Assembly: GCA_024707325.1 (NCBI GenBank)
Contig: JANPZY010000001.1
Span: 434,001-498,000 of the forward strand
Source: Opitutus sp.
Lineage (GTDB): Bacteria; Verrucomicrobiota; Verrucomicrobiia; Opitutales; Opitutaceae
Length of the DNA: 64,000 nucleotides
Direction of reading: 5' to 3'
In this document: positions 36,209 to 44,606 of the stretch, one piece after another
How positions within the stretch are numbered: the stretch's first letter is position 1
Layout of the letters: every line of letters begins with the position of its first letter
Program-made: the position numbers and the translations under genes
The notes under the pieces: generated by a model
The model's database searches: none
What the model saw: the letters and a program-made list of their open reading frames with translations, nothing else
Told to the model about the DNA's origin: nothing

Positions 36209-38055
36209 CGCAACCAGAGCAAGAGCTGCTCATTGTCCGTCGGAGACAGTTCGCCATTCTGCTTGGCCGGAGGCGGGGGCGGGTTTTCCTTACGCTGTTT
36301 CGCCCACGCGACGAGCTTCTCCTCGTCGACGTCAACGATGCGGTTGATGCGCACGAGGTAGAGCGGCGCAAACGCGCGCTCCTCGATCATCTCCAACTTG
36401 AAGGCGCCACCGAAGTGATCGTCGTCGCCCATCCAGCGCCCACCGGTCTCCACGTTCGGCGTGAGCCGCTGGACCAGGAAGAAGTTTGCGAACGACCGGT
36501 TGCGGAAATGCAGCGCGAAACCCTCTGGTTTTTCGGCGAGCTGAACCGCCGTGACGCTCGACTTCCCGTGGAGAATCCAGACGAGCTGCGCGTAAGGATC
36601 GACTGCGAGCGCGGACTGTGAGCCCACCGCCTTCACGTGTTCGGCGATCCAGTTGGTCGTGCGAGCCGCGAAATTCTCGTTGTTGAAACGCTGCTTGGCG
36701 TTGGCCGGGAGCGCGAAGCACGCGATCCACGCGGCCGCCAAGCCGCCAAGAATACTCCACGAGCGCTGCGCGCGAACGAGACGAGGCCAGATGAACACGA
36801 TCGCGATCACGAGCATGAGGTTCGCCGGCAAGCTCAGTCGCCGGATGATCGGGTCGTCCCAATGGCCCCAGAAATAGCAGAGCATGAAGCCGGTGTGGAT
36901 CGCCAGGCCGCCCATGAAGATGAGAAACACTGCGAGCCCCGGTCGCGCGGTGAAGATCTCGCGATGTTCGCGATACACCACGAGCACGAGAAACCCGACG
37001 GCGATTGCGCCGAGCACCGCGACCAGTGCGGAGCTCGGTTGCGCGCCGTCGAACGACAGGAAGAAATTCAGCGCGTGTCCGATGTTGTCGTAGAAATACC
37101 GGAACGAAAAAGGCACGTCCGCGCCCGCGATATCGCTCATCTGCCACGAAGACTCGAACACCTTGAAAACATTGTAGTGCAGCGGGCAGATCACGAGCAG
37201 CAGCGGCGTCACCAACACAGACCACGGCAGCACCAGTTCACGCGCCCGCCACCAGCAATACACCACCGAAGCGCCCACCGGCAGGATGAAGAGCACGGAC
37301 TCGTAACGCACTTGCGCCAGCAGCGCTCCACACAACACGAACGCGCCGAGCCGATCCGGATCGCGCGGTTGCTCGGCTGCTCTCATGCCGAGCCACAGGG
37401 CCAGCACGATCATCAATAGATTGAGCAACTCGAAGCCCGCGCCCGCGGCATTCTGCGCGATCAGCGGGATGCCTGCGAACAACGCCACGCCCGCGAGGCC
37501 CGCCGGCCAACCACCGATTCGCCGCCCCACCAGCAGCACGAGCAACATGAAGAGCGCGGAAAGCCCCGCGTTGAGCGCGAAGACATTTTCCGGTCGAAAA
37601 CCCGTGAGGTCGTGCACCGTCGCGAGCAGAAACGGGAAGAAGAGCGGACGCTTGTCCACATAGCTCGCCATCGGCGTGAAGTTGCCGGCGTAGTCATACC
37701 CGCGCACGACGACGCTGGCCTGGCGGTCCGTGTGCATCGACTTTGCCGTGAGACCGAGCAGCACCTCGTCGGCCACGATCTTGATTTCATGACGCTCGTG
37801 GACATGCAGAAAACCCGTCGCGAGCAACGTGACCGCGACCGGCTTCCACCAACCGCGCCACGCGCGAATTTCGCTCCACGCGTCGCCGCGCAAACTCCGC
37901 ACGAGCGTCACCACGAAGCAGGCCGTCGCCACCAGCGTGAACCAGTAGCCGCCGAATCTCACGGCGGCGATCGCCTCCCGTGGCGCGAACGACCAAAAGC
38001 CCAGAGTGAGGGCGAGGGCGACAATCAGGAGGAGAAGAAGGACGCGACGGGACAT
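36196..38055 (-). CDS. Polytopic membrane glycosyltransferase, GT39/ArnT-like
   Basis: The 619-residue protein starts MSRRVLLLLLIVALALTLG, has about eleven membrane helices and a C-terminal soluble tail with a proline-rich stretch (NPPPPPAKQ). The loop IVADEVLLGLTAKSMHTDR carries the acidic pair expected of GT-C enzymes. It differs from the two paralogues at 32-36 kb. The ATG at 38055 directly follows the T7 tract of the pilin gene terminator, so it may be expressed by read-through or from a promoter inside the pilin gene. Confidence 0.72.
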   Translation of the reverse strand: MSRRVLLLLLIVALALTLGFWSFAPREAIAAVRFGGYWFTLVATACFVVTLVRSLRGDAWSEIRAWRGWWKPVAVTLLATGFLHVHERHEIKIVADEVLLGLTAKSMHTDRQASVVVRGYDYAGNFTPMASYVDKRPLFFPFLLATVHDLTGFRPENVFALNAGLSALFMLLVLLVGRRIGGWPAGLAGVALFAGIPLIAQNAAGAGFELLNLLMIVLALWLGMRAAEQPRDPDRLGAFVLCGALLAQVRYESVLFILPVGASVVYCWWRARELVLPWSVLVTPLLLVICPLHYNVFKVFESSWQMSDIAGADVPFSFRYFYDNIGHALNFFLSFDGAQPSSALVAVLGAIAVGFLVLVVYREHREIFTARPGLAVFLIFMGGLAIHTGFMLCYFWGHWDDPIIRRLSLPANLMLVIAIVFIWPRLVRAQRSWSILGGLAAAWIACFALPANAKQRFNNENFAARTTNWIAEHVKAVGSQSALAVDPYAQLVWILHGKSSVTAVQLAEKPEGFALHFRNRSFANFFLVQRLTPNVETGGRWMGDDDHFGGAFKLEMIEERAFAPLYLVRINRIVDVDEEKLVAWAKQRKENPPPPPAKQNGELSPTDNEQLLLWLRQLP

Positions 38056-38087
38056 AAAAAAACCGCCCGTCAGTGTGCGGGCGGTTT
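38056..38087 (-). terminator. Intrinsic terminator of the pilin-like gene
   Basis: On the minus strand AACCGCCCG and CGGGCGGTT form a 9-bp stem followed by TTTTTTT. The next start codon begins at the base after the T tract. Confidence 0.9.
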
Positions 38088-38107
38088 GAAAAGCGAAAAC
38101 CCGAAAC

Positions 38108-38458
38108 TTACTGGGCGTAAGTGATCGTGCGGGAGCCCGCGATACCGGTGATCGTGATCGTCTCACCCTGCGTGTAGGTGGTCGGATACGTTTCGCCGGC
38201 GACCGTGTTCATAGCCTTGATGTAGCCGGTGGAGCCGACCAACGAAGTGAGGAGCACGGTCGAGGTGCCGTTTTCGAGGAAGTATTGATCCGCAGCGGCG
38301 CCGAGCTGGCGGGCATTGTTGAGGACGGCCTTGTCCTGCGAGGACTGACGCACCTTCTGGAAGGCCGGAATCGCCATCGCCGCGAGCAGGCCGATGATGA
38401 CGACGACAATCATGATTTCGACGAGGGTGAAACCCTTGTTGGAGGAGGACTTCTTCAT
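38108..38458 (-). CDS. Type IV pilin-like protein
   Basis: The 116-residue product starts MKKSSSNKGFTLVEIMIVVV, a perfect prepilin peptidase site (G/F) with E5 conserved and a full pilin helix. The remainder is small, has no cysteine pair, and resembles the short prepilins of Verrucomicrobia/Planctomycetes or a type II pseudopilin. It is separate from the gsp operon and has its own terminator. Confidence 0.88.
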   Translation of the reverse strand: MKKSSSNKGFTLVEIMIVVVIIGLLAAMAIPAFQKVRQSSQDKAVLNNARQLGAAADQYFLENGTSTVLLTSLVGSTGYIKAMNTVAGETYPTTYTQGETITITGIAGSRTITYAQ

Positions 38459-38569
38459 GGTTATGATAATAATATACGAAACGGGCTCAGACGTGAGCAG
38501 TGGAGGGAGTAGGCCTCATTAGGTCAAGGCCGGCAAGGTCAAACTCTTGTTAATAACCTCCGTAAAGCG

Positions 38570-39062
38570 TTACACTTTGCGGGATTTGGCAGATTTTTTC
38601 GCGGGTGCCGCCGCCTTGCGTTTGGTCGCGCGAGGCTTCGGGGCCGCCTTCTTGGTTTTGTCGCTCGTGGCGGACTTCGCTTTCTTTTTCGGCGCGGCGA
38701 GCAGCTTCGGCACCGACACTTCGGTGGCGTCGGCCCAGAGATTCTCCAGGCCGTAGCGCGTGCGAACATCCGGCAGGAAAAAGATGCACCATGACGTCGA
38801 ACGCATCGACGACCAGCCAGCCGCTCTCTTGGGCGGTTTCCATGCCGACGATGCGCGTGTGGCTCGCGTCGATCGCCTTCTCCAGCTCGATGCGCAGCGC
38901 GCGCAAATGCGGCTCCGACGTGCCGGTCGCGATGACGAGGTAGTCGGTGATCGAGGACTGCTCGCTCACGTCGAGCACGCGCAGATCGCCGGCTTTCTTT
39001 TCATCGAGCGCGCGGCAGCACAGCTTGACCAACTCGAGTGAGGACGAGGATTTCCCTTTCAT
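38570..39062 (-). CDS. rsfS: Ribosomal silencing factor RsfS, frameshifted, with basic tail
   Basis: RsfS binds uL14 and blocks subunit joining under starvation. The sequence MKGKSSSSLELVKLCCRALD, EQSSITDYLVIATGTSEPHL and GWLVVDAFDVMVHLF matches the family. After VHLF the frame must shift to continue LPDVRTRYGLENLWADA, the usual C-terminus. An A5 run at 38778-38782 (T5 in the gene) appears one base too long. The corrected protein has about 163 residues and ends in an unusual Lys/Ala/Pro-rich tail of about 45 residues (KKAKSATSDKTKKAAPKPRA). It overlaps nadD as ATGA, a common gene pair. Confidence 0.88.
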
Positions 39063-39646
39063 GAAGTGGCGCGATAGAGACCGTTTTCGCGCAAATAGAC
39101 AATGGCCTTGTGGGGCATGAAATAATCCAGCGACAGACCTTGCGCCGCCCGCTCGCGCAACTCGCTCGAACTCACCGCCAGGAGATGACCGTCGCAACGA
39201 TGCAACCGCAGACCAGGAATCACCGGGTGCGCTTTCACGGGATAACCCGGGCGCTCGAGAAAGATGAACTCCACCAGTTGCACGAGCTCCGTGATGCGAT
39301 GCCACCGATGGAGATTGGGCAACTGATCGCCGCCGATGATCCAGTAGAGTTCGTCGTCCGGAAACTGCGCGCGGAAATACTGCGCCGAATCGATTGTGTA
39401 ACTGATGCCGCCGCGCTCGAGTTCCCACGACGACACCTCGAAACGAGGATCGTGGTCCACCGCCGCGCGCAGCATCGCGAGCCGATCCGCGGCCGGCGCC
39501 CTCACCTCCTGCGGTTTCAACGGCGCCTGCGCTGCCGGCACGAAAATCAGCCGGTCGAGATGCTGTTGCTCGATCGCATCCTGCGCCGCGAGCAAGTGAC
39601 CGAAATGCACAGGATCGAAACTTCCGCCCAGAAAGCCGATTTTCAC
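39059..39646 (-). CDS. nadD: Nicotinate-nucleotide adenylyltransferase
   Basis: The 195-residue enzyme adenylates nicotinate mononucleotide in NAD synthesis. The start MKIGFLGGSFDPVHFGHLLA contains the nucleotidyltransferase GGSFDPxHxGH motif, and LAVSSSELRERAAQGLSLDY carries the SSxxR motif. It is followed by rsfS with an ATGA overlap. Confidence 0.95.
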   Translation of the reverse strand: MKIGFLGGSFDPVHFGHLLAAQDAIEQQHLDRLIFVPAAQAPLKPQEVRAPAADRLAMLRAAVDHDPRFEVSSWELERGGISYTIDSAQYFRAQFPDDELYWIIGGDQLPNLHRWHRITELVQLVEFIFLERPGYPVKAHPVIPGLRLHRCDGHLLAVSSSELRERAAQGLSLDYFMPHKAIVYLRENGLYRATS

Positions 39647-39700
39647 TCGCGCGCAACGTGTGGACGCTCATCGCCACGAGCAAGGTCGAACTGTCTCATG

Positions 39701-39849
39701 CCACAGTCCGCACCGAGTCGGGACTGAGTGCGGCTCAAGTCGGGACTGAGTGTGGACCGACTCGAGCCAAGGTGCGTCCACGGTCGGGACACGGTGCGGA
39801 CCGGGTCGAGCCAAGGTCCGCGCCACGTCGAGTCAGGGTGTGGAGCGAG
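39701..39849. repeat. Degenerate tandem repeat, 22-bp period (array D)
   Basis: About seven 22-bp units run in the same orientation as arrays A and C, filling the gap between nadD and the SDR stop codon. Half-units include AGTCCGCACCG, AGTCGGGACTG and GGTGCGGACCG. Confidence 0.85.
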
Positions 39850-40677
39850 TCAGCCTTCGAGCAGCGACTCGCCGCCATCGACGTAGATCTCGGTGCCGGT
39901 GACGTGATCGGCGGCATCGGAGAGCAGGAAGCCAATCACGCGCGCAACTTGCTCGGCGCGACCAGCGGCGCCGCGCGTCAGCGGGATCGAGCCTTCGGGA
40001 AACTCGACGGGCGTGCGGATTTTCCCGAGATCCTCGCGCTGCGTGTTGTCGTCGATCTTCGTTTCAATCGCGCCGGGACACACCGTGTTCACGCGAATGC
40101 GAAAACGCGCGAGTTCGAGTGCGATCATGCGCGCGAATGCGACCTGGCCGGCCTTCGACGTGGCGTAGGCGCTCGCGCCGGTGTTGCTGAACATGCGGTT
40201 GCCGTTGACGGACGACACGATGACGACCGCGCCACCGGCGATTTTCAGGAGCGGCAGCGCGTATTTCACGGTGAGAAAGGTGCCGCGGAGATTGATGTTG
40301 AGCGTCTGATCCCAGTCGTCGGGCGAGATTTTTTCGAGCGGCGCCCACAGGCCGTTGATGCCGGCGTTGGCGACGACGTAGTCGAGCTGCGACCACTCGC
40401 GTTCGATGCGGCGCATCGCGCCTTCGACGTGCTCGGGGGAGGACACATCGCCGGTGATGACGAGGCACTCGGCGCCGAGCGCGGAGATTTCTTCGCACAC
40501 TTCCTGAAGTTCTTCGGCATCGCGACTGAGCAGCGCGACACGCGCGCCGCGGCGCGCAAGATGAAGCGCGCTGGCGCGGCCGATGCCGGAACCGGCGCCG
40601 GTCACGAGCGCGACTTTGCGCGCGAAAGAAGCAGCAGCAGGAGACGGGGTGTTTTTTTCCGGAGCCATGCCGTCCAT
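39850..40677 (-). CDS. Short-chain dehydrogenase/reductase
   Basis: The 275-residue classical SDR has the cofactor motif VTGAGSGIGRASALHLA, the NAG motif VVANAGINGLW, catalytic Ser in VIVSSVNGNRM and the YxxxK pair in ASAYATSKAGQVAF. It likely reduces a keto group with NAD(P)H; R/D residues do not settle cofactor choice. Start could be the ATG at 40677 or 40668. It is the last core-like gene before the tRNA-Leu island boundary. Confidence 0.88.
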   Translation of the reverse strand: MDGMAPEKNTPSPAAASFARKVALVTGAGSGIGRASALHLARRGARVALLSRDAEELQEVCEEISALGAECLVITGDVSSPEHVEGAMRRIEREWSQLDYVVANAGINGLWAPLEKISPDDWDQTLNINLRGTFLTVKYALPLLKIAGGAVVIVSSVNGNRMFSNTGASAYATSKAGQVAFARMIALELARFRIRVNTVCPGAIETKIDDNTQREDLGKIRTPVEFPEGSIPLTRGAAGRAEQVARVIGFLLSDAADHVTGTEIYVDGGESLLEG

Positions 40678-40765
40678 GGACCGACGGATTGGCGGGCGGT
40701 GCGCGTGACATTGCGATGGACGAAACGCGCCCTTTCCTCTGGCATCCGGCCGATCGGCACACCGC

Positions 40766-40840
40766 GCCCGGGTGGCGGAATGGTAGACGCTGGGGACTTA
40801 AAATCCCTTGCCTGTAAAGGCGTGCGGGTTCGAGCCCCGG
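40766..40840 (+). pseudogene. tRNA-Leu(UAA) lacking its 3' acceptor strand
   Basis: The sequence starts GCCCGGGTGGCGGAATGGTA and has the anticodon loop CTTAAAA (UAA), but after TTCGAGCCCCGG it continues AAAGAACAAC instead of the acceptor strand and CCA. Its first 26 bases are identical to the intact copy 210 bases downstream. It looks like a tRNA split by integration of the accessory region. Confidence 0.8.
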
Positions 40841-40853
40841 AAAGAACAACGTC

Positions 40854-41570
40854 TTACAAAGATACGACTAAATGGTCTTGTCCACTTTCTTGTCCACATC
40901 GTCCGCAGCAACCAACCAAACCACAGATAGGCTCGCGTCCGAACGCATCAGTTTCCCATAAAGAGGAGTCACGCGGCCCGGGTGGCGGAATGGTAGACGC
41001 TTCGGACTTAAAATCCGATTTCCAAAAGGGAGTGCGGGTTCGAGTCCCGCCCCGGGCACCAAGCTTAAAAGCGTTTAGCTGGTAGCGGCTTGAACGCTTT
41101 TCATTTTCCCGAACGGGAAAACTGGCAACAGGACTGGCAACAAATGCGGGGAAGTTCGCCGAGATTCGGGACGTCCGGGAGAAAACTTTTACGACTGCCG
41201 CGACCTGCGAGAGAAACAGGTCGTCGATTCGGGTCTGCTGCTTCGTCTCCTCGCCTAGCGTCCGAAGACCGGTTTCCCACGCGGAGAAAAGTTTCGGCGT
41301 CATCGTTTCGTATTTTAGAAACCCCGTGTTGCAGCGGATGTTTTCCACGCGGTGCAAGACGGCCCTCAGCTCCATCTCGGTGATCCTAATGCAGTATTGC
41401 TTACAGTAGGCCGCGAGCAGGTAGAGGGCGTCGTATGTTGGGAGTTCGAAGCCCTTGCTCAGATCGAAGGCGGCCCGAACCACATCCGTATTGCTGGAGC
41501 AACGTGAGGCCCTGAGATAACCCGACGCACGTTCGACTACCCGTTGAAGGCTGGGCGTAGGCGAGTTCAT
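40854..41570 (-). CDS. Hypothetical protein running into the tRNA-Leu region
   Basis: The frame from the ATG at 41570 (MNSPTPSLQRVVERASGYLR) has protein-like composition over its first 160 residues (YDALYLLAAYCKQYC, ITEMELRAVLHRVENIR, LFSAWETGLRTLGEE). It then reads antisense through the intact tRNA-Leu. That C-terminal part (GARGGTRTRT type) is plainly tRNA translation. Either the gene has lost its own stop by a frameshift near 41070-41100, or the whole frame is fortuitous. No family is recognised. Confidence 0.35.
   Translation of the reverse strand: MNSPTPSLQRVVERASGYLRASRCSSNTDVVRAAFDLSKGFELPTYDALYLLAAYCKQYCIRITEMELRAVLHRVENIRCNTGFLKYETMTPKLFSAWETGLRTLGEETKQQTRIDDLFLSQVAAVVKVFSRTSRISANFPAFVASPVASFPVRENEKRSSRYQLNAFKLGARGGTRTRTPFWKSDFKSEASTIPPPGPRDSSLWETDAFGREPICGLVGCCGRCGQESGQDHLVVSL
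40976..41061 (+). tRNA. tRNA-Leu(UAA)
   Basis: An intact class II tRNA with anticodon loop CTTAAAA (anticodon TAA), a long variable arm, T-loop GGTTCGAGTCC and acceptor GCCCGGG/CCCGGGC with encoded CCA. Confidence 0.95.
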
Positions 41571-41614
41571 CGTGACCGCGGTATTTATTCTGCGCTGTTG
41601 CGCGATCGATCTGC

Positions 41615-41649
41615 TCCCCACCCAAAACCGCAAATGGTTTGGGTGGGGA
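41615..41649. terminator. Perfect 12-bp inverted repeat
   Basis: Arms TCCCCACCCAAA and TTTGGGTGGGGA flank an 11-base loop in the gap after the small minus-strand operon. There is no T tract, so terminator function is possible but not certain. Confidence 0.5.
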
Positions 41650-41684
41650 TGTCAGGGATGCGGCTAGATGGGCGTGTTGGGGGT

Positions 41685-42005
41685 TTAGCCGCGGGTGGAC
41701 TTCTCCGCTGCGTTACTGGTGGCCAGCAACGCGGCGATCTGGCGTTCGACGAAGCTGAACAAGCTATCCATGACAATCATGCGCCGCTCACGACCGAGGA
41801 TCTGAATCTCAATCGAGTCGACCAAGGGCGCTCCATCCTTGGGCTTTGCAACGAGCTTGCGTAGGAGCGCTCCGCTCAAAACGGAATGGCGGCACGTCTG
41901 GGTGGGACGCGACAGTTCAACGAATCGGGGGTAACTTTTGCTCCTGAGCTTTGGATCTCCCTGAAATCCGTAGTCGGAAGCGAATTTTTTCCTCTGCTCT
42001 TTCAC
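41685..42005 (-). CDS. Hypothetical protein in the excisionase-like operon
   Basis: The 106-residue product starts MKEQRKKFASDYGFQGDPKL and overlaps the upstream HTH gene as ATGA, which supports both as real genes. It contains a beta-rich middle (GAPLVDSIEIQILGRERRMI) and a C-terminal helix. No family is recognised. Position at the island edge suggests a role with the HTH protein in mobility or its control. Confidence 0.5.
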   Translation of the reverse strand: MKEQRKKFASDYGFQGDPKLRSKSYPRFVELSRPTQTCRHSVLSGALLRKLVAKPKDGAPLVDSIEIQILGRERRMIVMDSLFSFVERQIAALLATSNAAEKSTRG

Positions 42006-42235
42006 GATACTACCTCCGTTTCCGTTTCATCGCTGGTGACAGAGGGCTTCGGCAACACGGTATGATGACCACGTTCGATCCAAGTCAGCACTTCTTTATA
42101 AGGCACCAATACCTTAGACCGGAGCTGGCCGGGGCGGCGACGCGGGCGCGCCAGCCGGATGATTCCCGCCCTTTCCAATCCGTAGTAGTAGCTCCGACAA
42201 AGACCGAAATGATGGTCGGGACCGAGCTGAAGCAT
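42002..42235 (-). CDS. Excisionase/MerR-like helix-turn-helix protein
   Basis: The 77-residue product contains SYYYGLERAGIIRLARPRRR and SKVLVPYKEVLTWIERG, the spacing of the compact winged HTH_17 fold (helix, wing with arginine-rich turn, then the V-P-x-x-E/D-V-x-x-W/F helix) found in excisionases. The open frame continues upstream without an ATG, so a longer form with a non-ATG start is possible. It heads a two-gene operon beside tRNA-Leu, a typical place for an island directionality factor. Confidence 0.55.
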   Translation of the reverse strand: MLQLGPDHHFGLCRSYYYGLERAGIIRLARPRRRPGQLRSKVLVPYKEVLTWIERGHHTVLPKPSVTSDETETEVVS

Positions 42236-42455
42236 GGGGAAATAAGCAGGTGGCGAGATGGTCTCGAAGCGTGGGTCAACAGGATGTTGTGGGATCGACG
42301 GTGGACTAGTATCGTTTTCATAGGTGATTTTCAGCCGCAGCAGTCGTTGTGACGGCTACATTTGCTGCCCCGGTATCCCCGCGCACCGCTGCTAACTTTC
42401 TAAGCAAAAATTCCACCCTTTTGGGATTCATAATTATCTGCACTTCCGCTGCTTA

Positions 42456-42519
42456 TTTTTCAGTCTATTTAGACTGAAAAAATGCGTCCGCGGGCCCACG
42501 TCCCGCGGACGCATTTTTT
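42456..42519. terminator. Two adjacent perfect hairpins sharing an A tract
   Basis: First palindrome (42456-42481): arms TTTTTCAGTCTA and TAGACTGAAAAA with a 2-base loop. Second (42477-42519): 18-bp arms AAAAAATGCGTCCGCGGG and its complement ending TTTTTT, with a 7-base loop. The second is a strong bidirectional terminator. The shared A tract means the two structures compete. Confidence 0.85.
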
Positions 42520-42906
42520 CGACACAAACGTTGCGCCACCGTCATCAATCTCGAAGCGGCGAACGTCGGGCGGCGCGGCTGCGCCTCACCGGGTCAAGTC
42601 GAGCTAAGGCTGAAGCTGATGAAGATATAGTAACACTATAGAAGTCCGAGTCGCAGGTAAGCATCGCAATGATGTTCTGGGCGGGAAGTATGGAGTGGCA
42701 CCTTGCACGATCTCACGCGCAGTGAATCGCCGAGTTCCTAACGGGTCGTCGAATCGAGTTCAGCTTAGGCCTCTCGACGATTTCTAACGCTTAACGTTTT
42801 TCAGTGAGACCTTTTCCGCTGGGGCAAAGTAACGCTTGGTCCAGTGGCTGCCCTGTAACATTTCCCAGTTGGCGCCTTCCGGATTCGCCAGCTACACGAC
42901 CGCCGA
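42520..42906. other. Intergenic segment with no recognised gene
   Basis: I see no convincing coding frame, tRNA or repeat array in this 387-bp stretch. It contains one short stretch (GGGTCAAGTCGAGCTAAGGC near 42593) that resembles a single unit of the 22-bp repeat. Confidence 0.5.
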
Positions 42907-43146
42907 ATGTGCTTTGGCGGTGGCCCAGCGGAAGGAAGCGACGCGGTCCGCGCCATCACCGAACAACTCAAGGTGAAAGAAATGGGTCCAGCCGACCACA
43001 TCCGCACGAAACACGAGGTGAAGGCTTTCGTAGAGTTTGGCTCAGAAACCGTAGCCGAATCGCTGCTACGGCAAGCGACGGCACGTCGAGCAGTTGGCCA
43101 GAACTTGGCGGCGCAGCAGAGCCAATCCCGCGGGCAAAGACCGTAG
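42907..43146 (+). CDS. Small hypothetical protein upstream of druA
   Basis: The 79-residue frame MCFGGGPAEGSDAVRAITEQ has codon use like real genes of the region (many C- or G-ending codons) and a helix-rich core (TKHEVKAFVEFGSETVAESL). It may extend upstream to about 42865 without an ATG. No family is recognised, and it could be a gene remnant. It lies 218 bp before druA; that gap holds nothing else I can name. Confidence 0.3.
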   Translation: MCFGGGPAEGSDAVRAITEQLKVKEMGPADHIRTKHEVKAFVEFGSETVAESLLRQATARRAVGQNLAAQQSQSRGQRP

Positions 43147-43364
43147 CCGTCAGCATATTGTAGTCTGGCGCGTCTGTAAAAAACCTACAAGCTGGCTGGG
43201 CGTTATGGTTGCTCCAGCCCCGCCGGCCCCCTCTTGGGGCAAACATGCTGCGTCCGCACTCGTCACTTGCTCGTCGCTAGTGAGACGAACGTCCCTGCAC
43301 TGCGCAGTTGGACACGCTTGGCGTGCGCGAATGATGACGCGCTCAACAGCGATCCACTTTTTTT

Positions 43365-44601
43365 ATGCCCGTGAAGGTCATCCCCGCGCTTCAGGACGAA
43401 GCTAACATCAAACGACGAATCCGCGCCCACCTCAAATCACTGGGCTTCACCAAGGCGGAGGATGGGTCGCTGCAACCTCCGGACTTGTCCAAAGAAACGT
43501 ATCGCCATCTCCACCGGAAGCAAAAAAAGGCAAAGCTCGATCGCTCGGATCGCTGGTTCAAAAAGAAGGTAGACGAGTTGAAGGGTTATTTTGCCGCCGG
43601 CGCGGACATCGATCCGGAGAACGTCGTTGCGGAATTGGAGGAAATTCCGCCGAGCAAGAAAAAATAAGGAAGACTGGCGCGGGTATCTCTTTCGTCTAGC
43701 AAGCCTCACTTGGAGCGTGCCGGTCTCCGCCGGGTATGGTCGCCGGATGCGGTTTCTTGTTTGGGACCGCAGCAATAACAAGCTCATGGGCATCATTGCG
43801 CTGGGCGATCCTGTCTTCAACATGACAGCGCGCGACAGCCACCTCGGTTGGAACGCGAAGCAGCGCAGCAAGGGTCTCGTCAACGTCATGGACGCTTACG
43901 TGCTCGGCGCGGTCCCACCTTACAACCAACTGCTCGCCGGCAAACTCGTAGCGTGTCTCGTCCGCACGAAAGAAGTCGCAGAAGCTTTCGAGCAGAAATA
44001 CGGCAAGACCAAGGGAATCATTTCGGGTAAGCGCAAACACGCGCGTCTGTTTGTCGTGACGACGACTTCCTCTCTCGGACGCTCCTCACTCTACAATCGC
44101 CTACGCCTCGGCGATACCCAGTATTTCAAATCGATTGGATTCACGGCGGGCTGGGGGCACTTTCAAATCAACGACCGGCTCTTCGCCGACCTTCGAAATT
44201 TCCTCGCCCGTAAGCGGGGCAAGTATGCGAAACGCGCCAAGGCACACCAATTCGGCCAAGGACCGAATTATCGCATCCGTGTAGTTCGCCTGGCCCTCGA
44301 ATCGCTCGGCATGAATCCGGACATCCTCAAGCACAACCTGCGTCGCGAAGTATTCATCTGCACACTGGCCAAGAACGCTTCGAAGCTCCTCACCGGCCGG
44401 GCCGTCAGGCCCAACGTCCGCGATGTCATCTCTGCTGCTGAAGTGTCCATTGCAGCACGCCAGCGCTGGCTCGCCCCGCGGGCTCTACGGCGACCCGAGT
44501 TTCGAAACTGGACCTTGGAGGATACGCTGCGTCTCATCAGAGGCGAAGCGCAGCCGACACCCGTTACGGAAGCGGCGCCGCCCGCTGCCGTGAACATGTA
44601 G
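43365..44601 (+). CDS. druA: Druantia type I protein DruA (DUF4338), frameshifted
   Basis: The DUF4338 core is clear: FLVWDRSNNKLMGIIALGDP, NVMDAYVLGAVPPYNQLLAG, GIISGKRKHARLFVVTTTSS, LGRSSLYNRL and FTAGWGHFQI. The first 98 residues (MPVKVIPALQDEANIKRRIR onward) are in another frame. They join at the A6 run at 43659-43664, where one base appears extra, giving KKNKEDWRGYLFRL. The corrected length is about 411 residues. DruA is the hallmark of Druantia type I anti-phage systems; its molecular activity is not established. It is the first of five genes on the plus strand. A T7 tract precedes its ATG directly and no Shine-Dalgarno is seen. Confidence 0.88.
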
Positions 44602-44606
44602 CCGCC

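Noticed and set aside
40868..41062. Small proteins beginning MVPGAGLEPALPFGN and similar
   Set aside because: They are antisense translations of tRNA-Leu, a frequent false prediction.
42593..42612. A fifth 22-bp repeat array
   Set aside because: Only one unit-like stretch is visible, which is too little to call an array.
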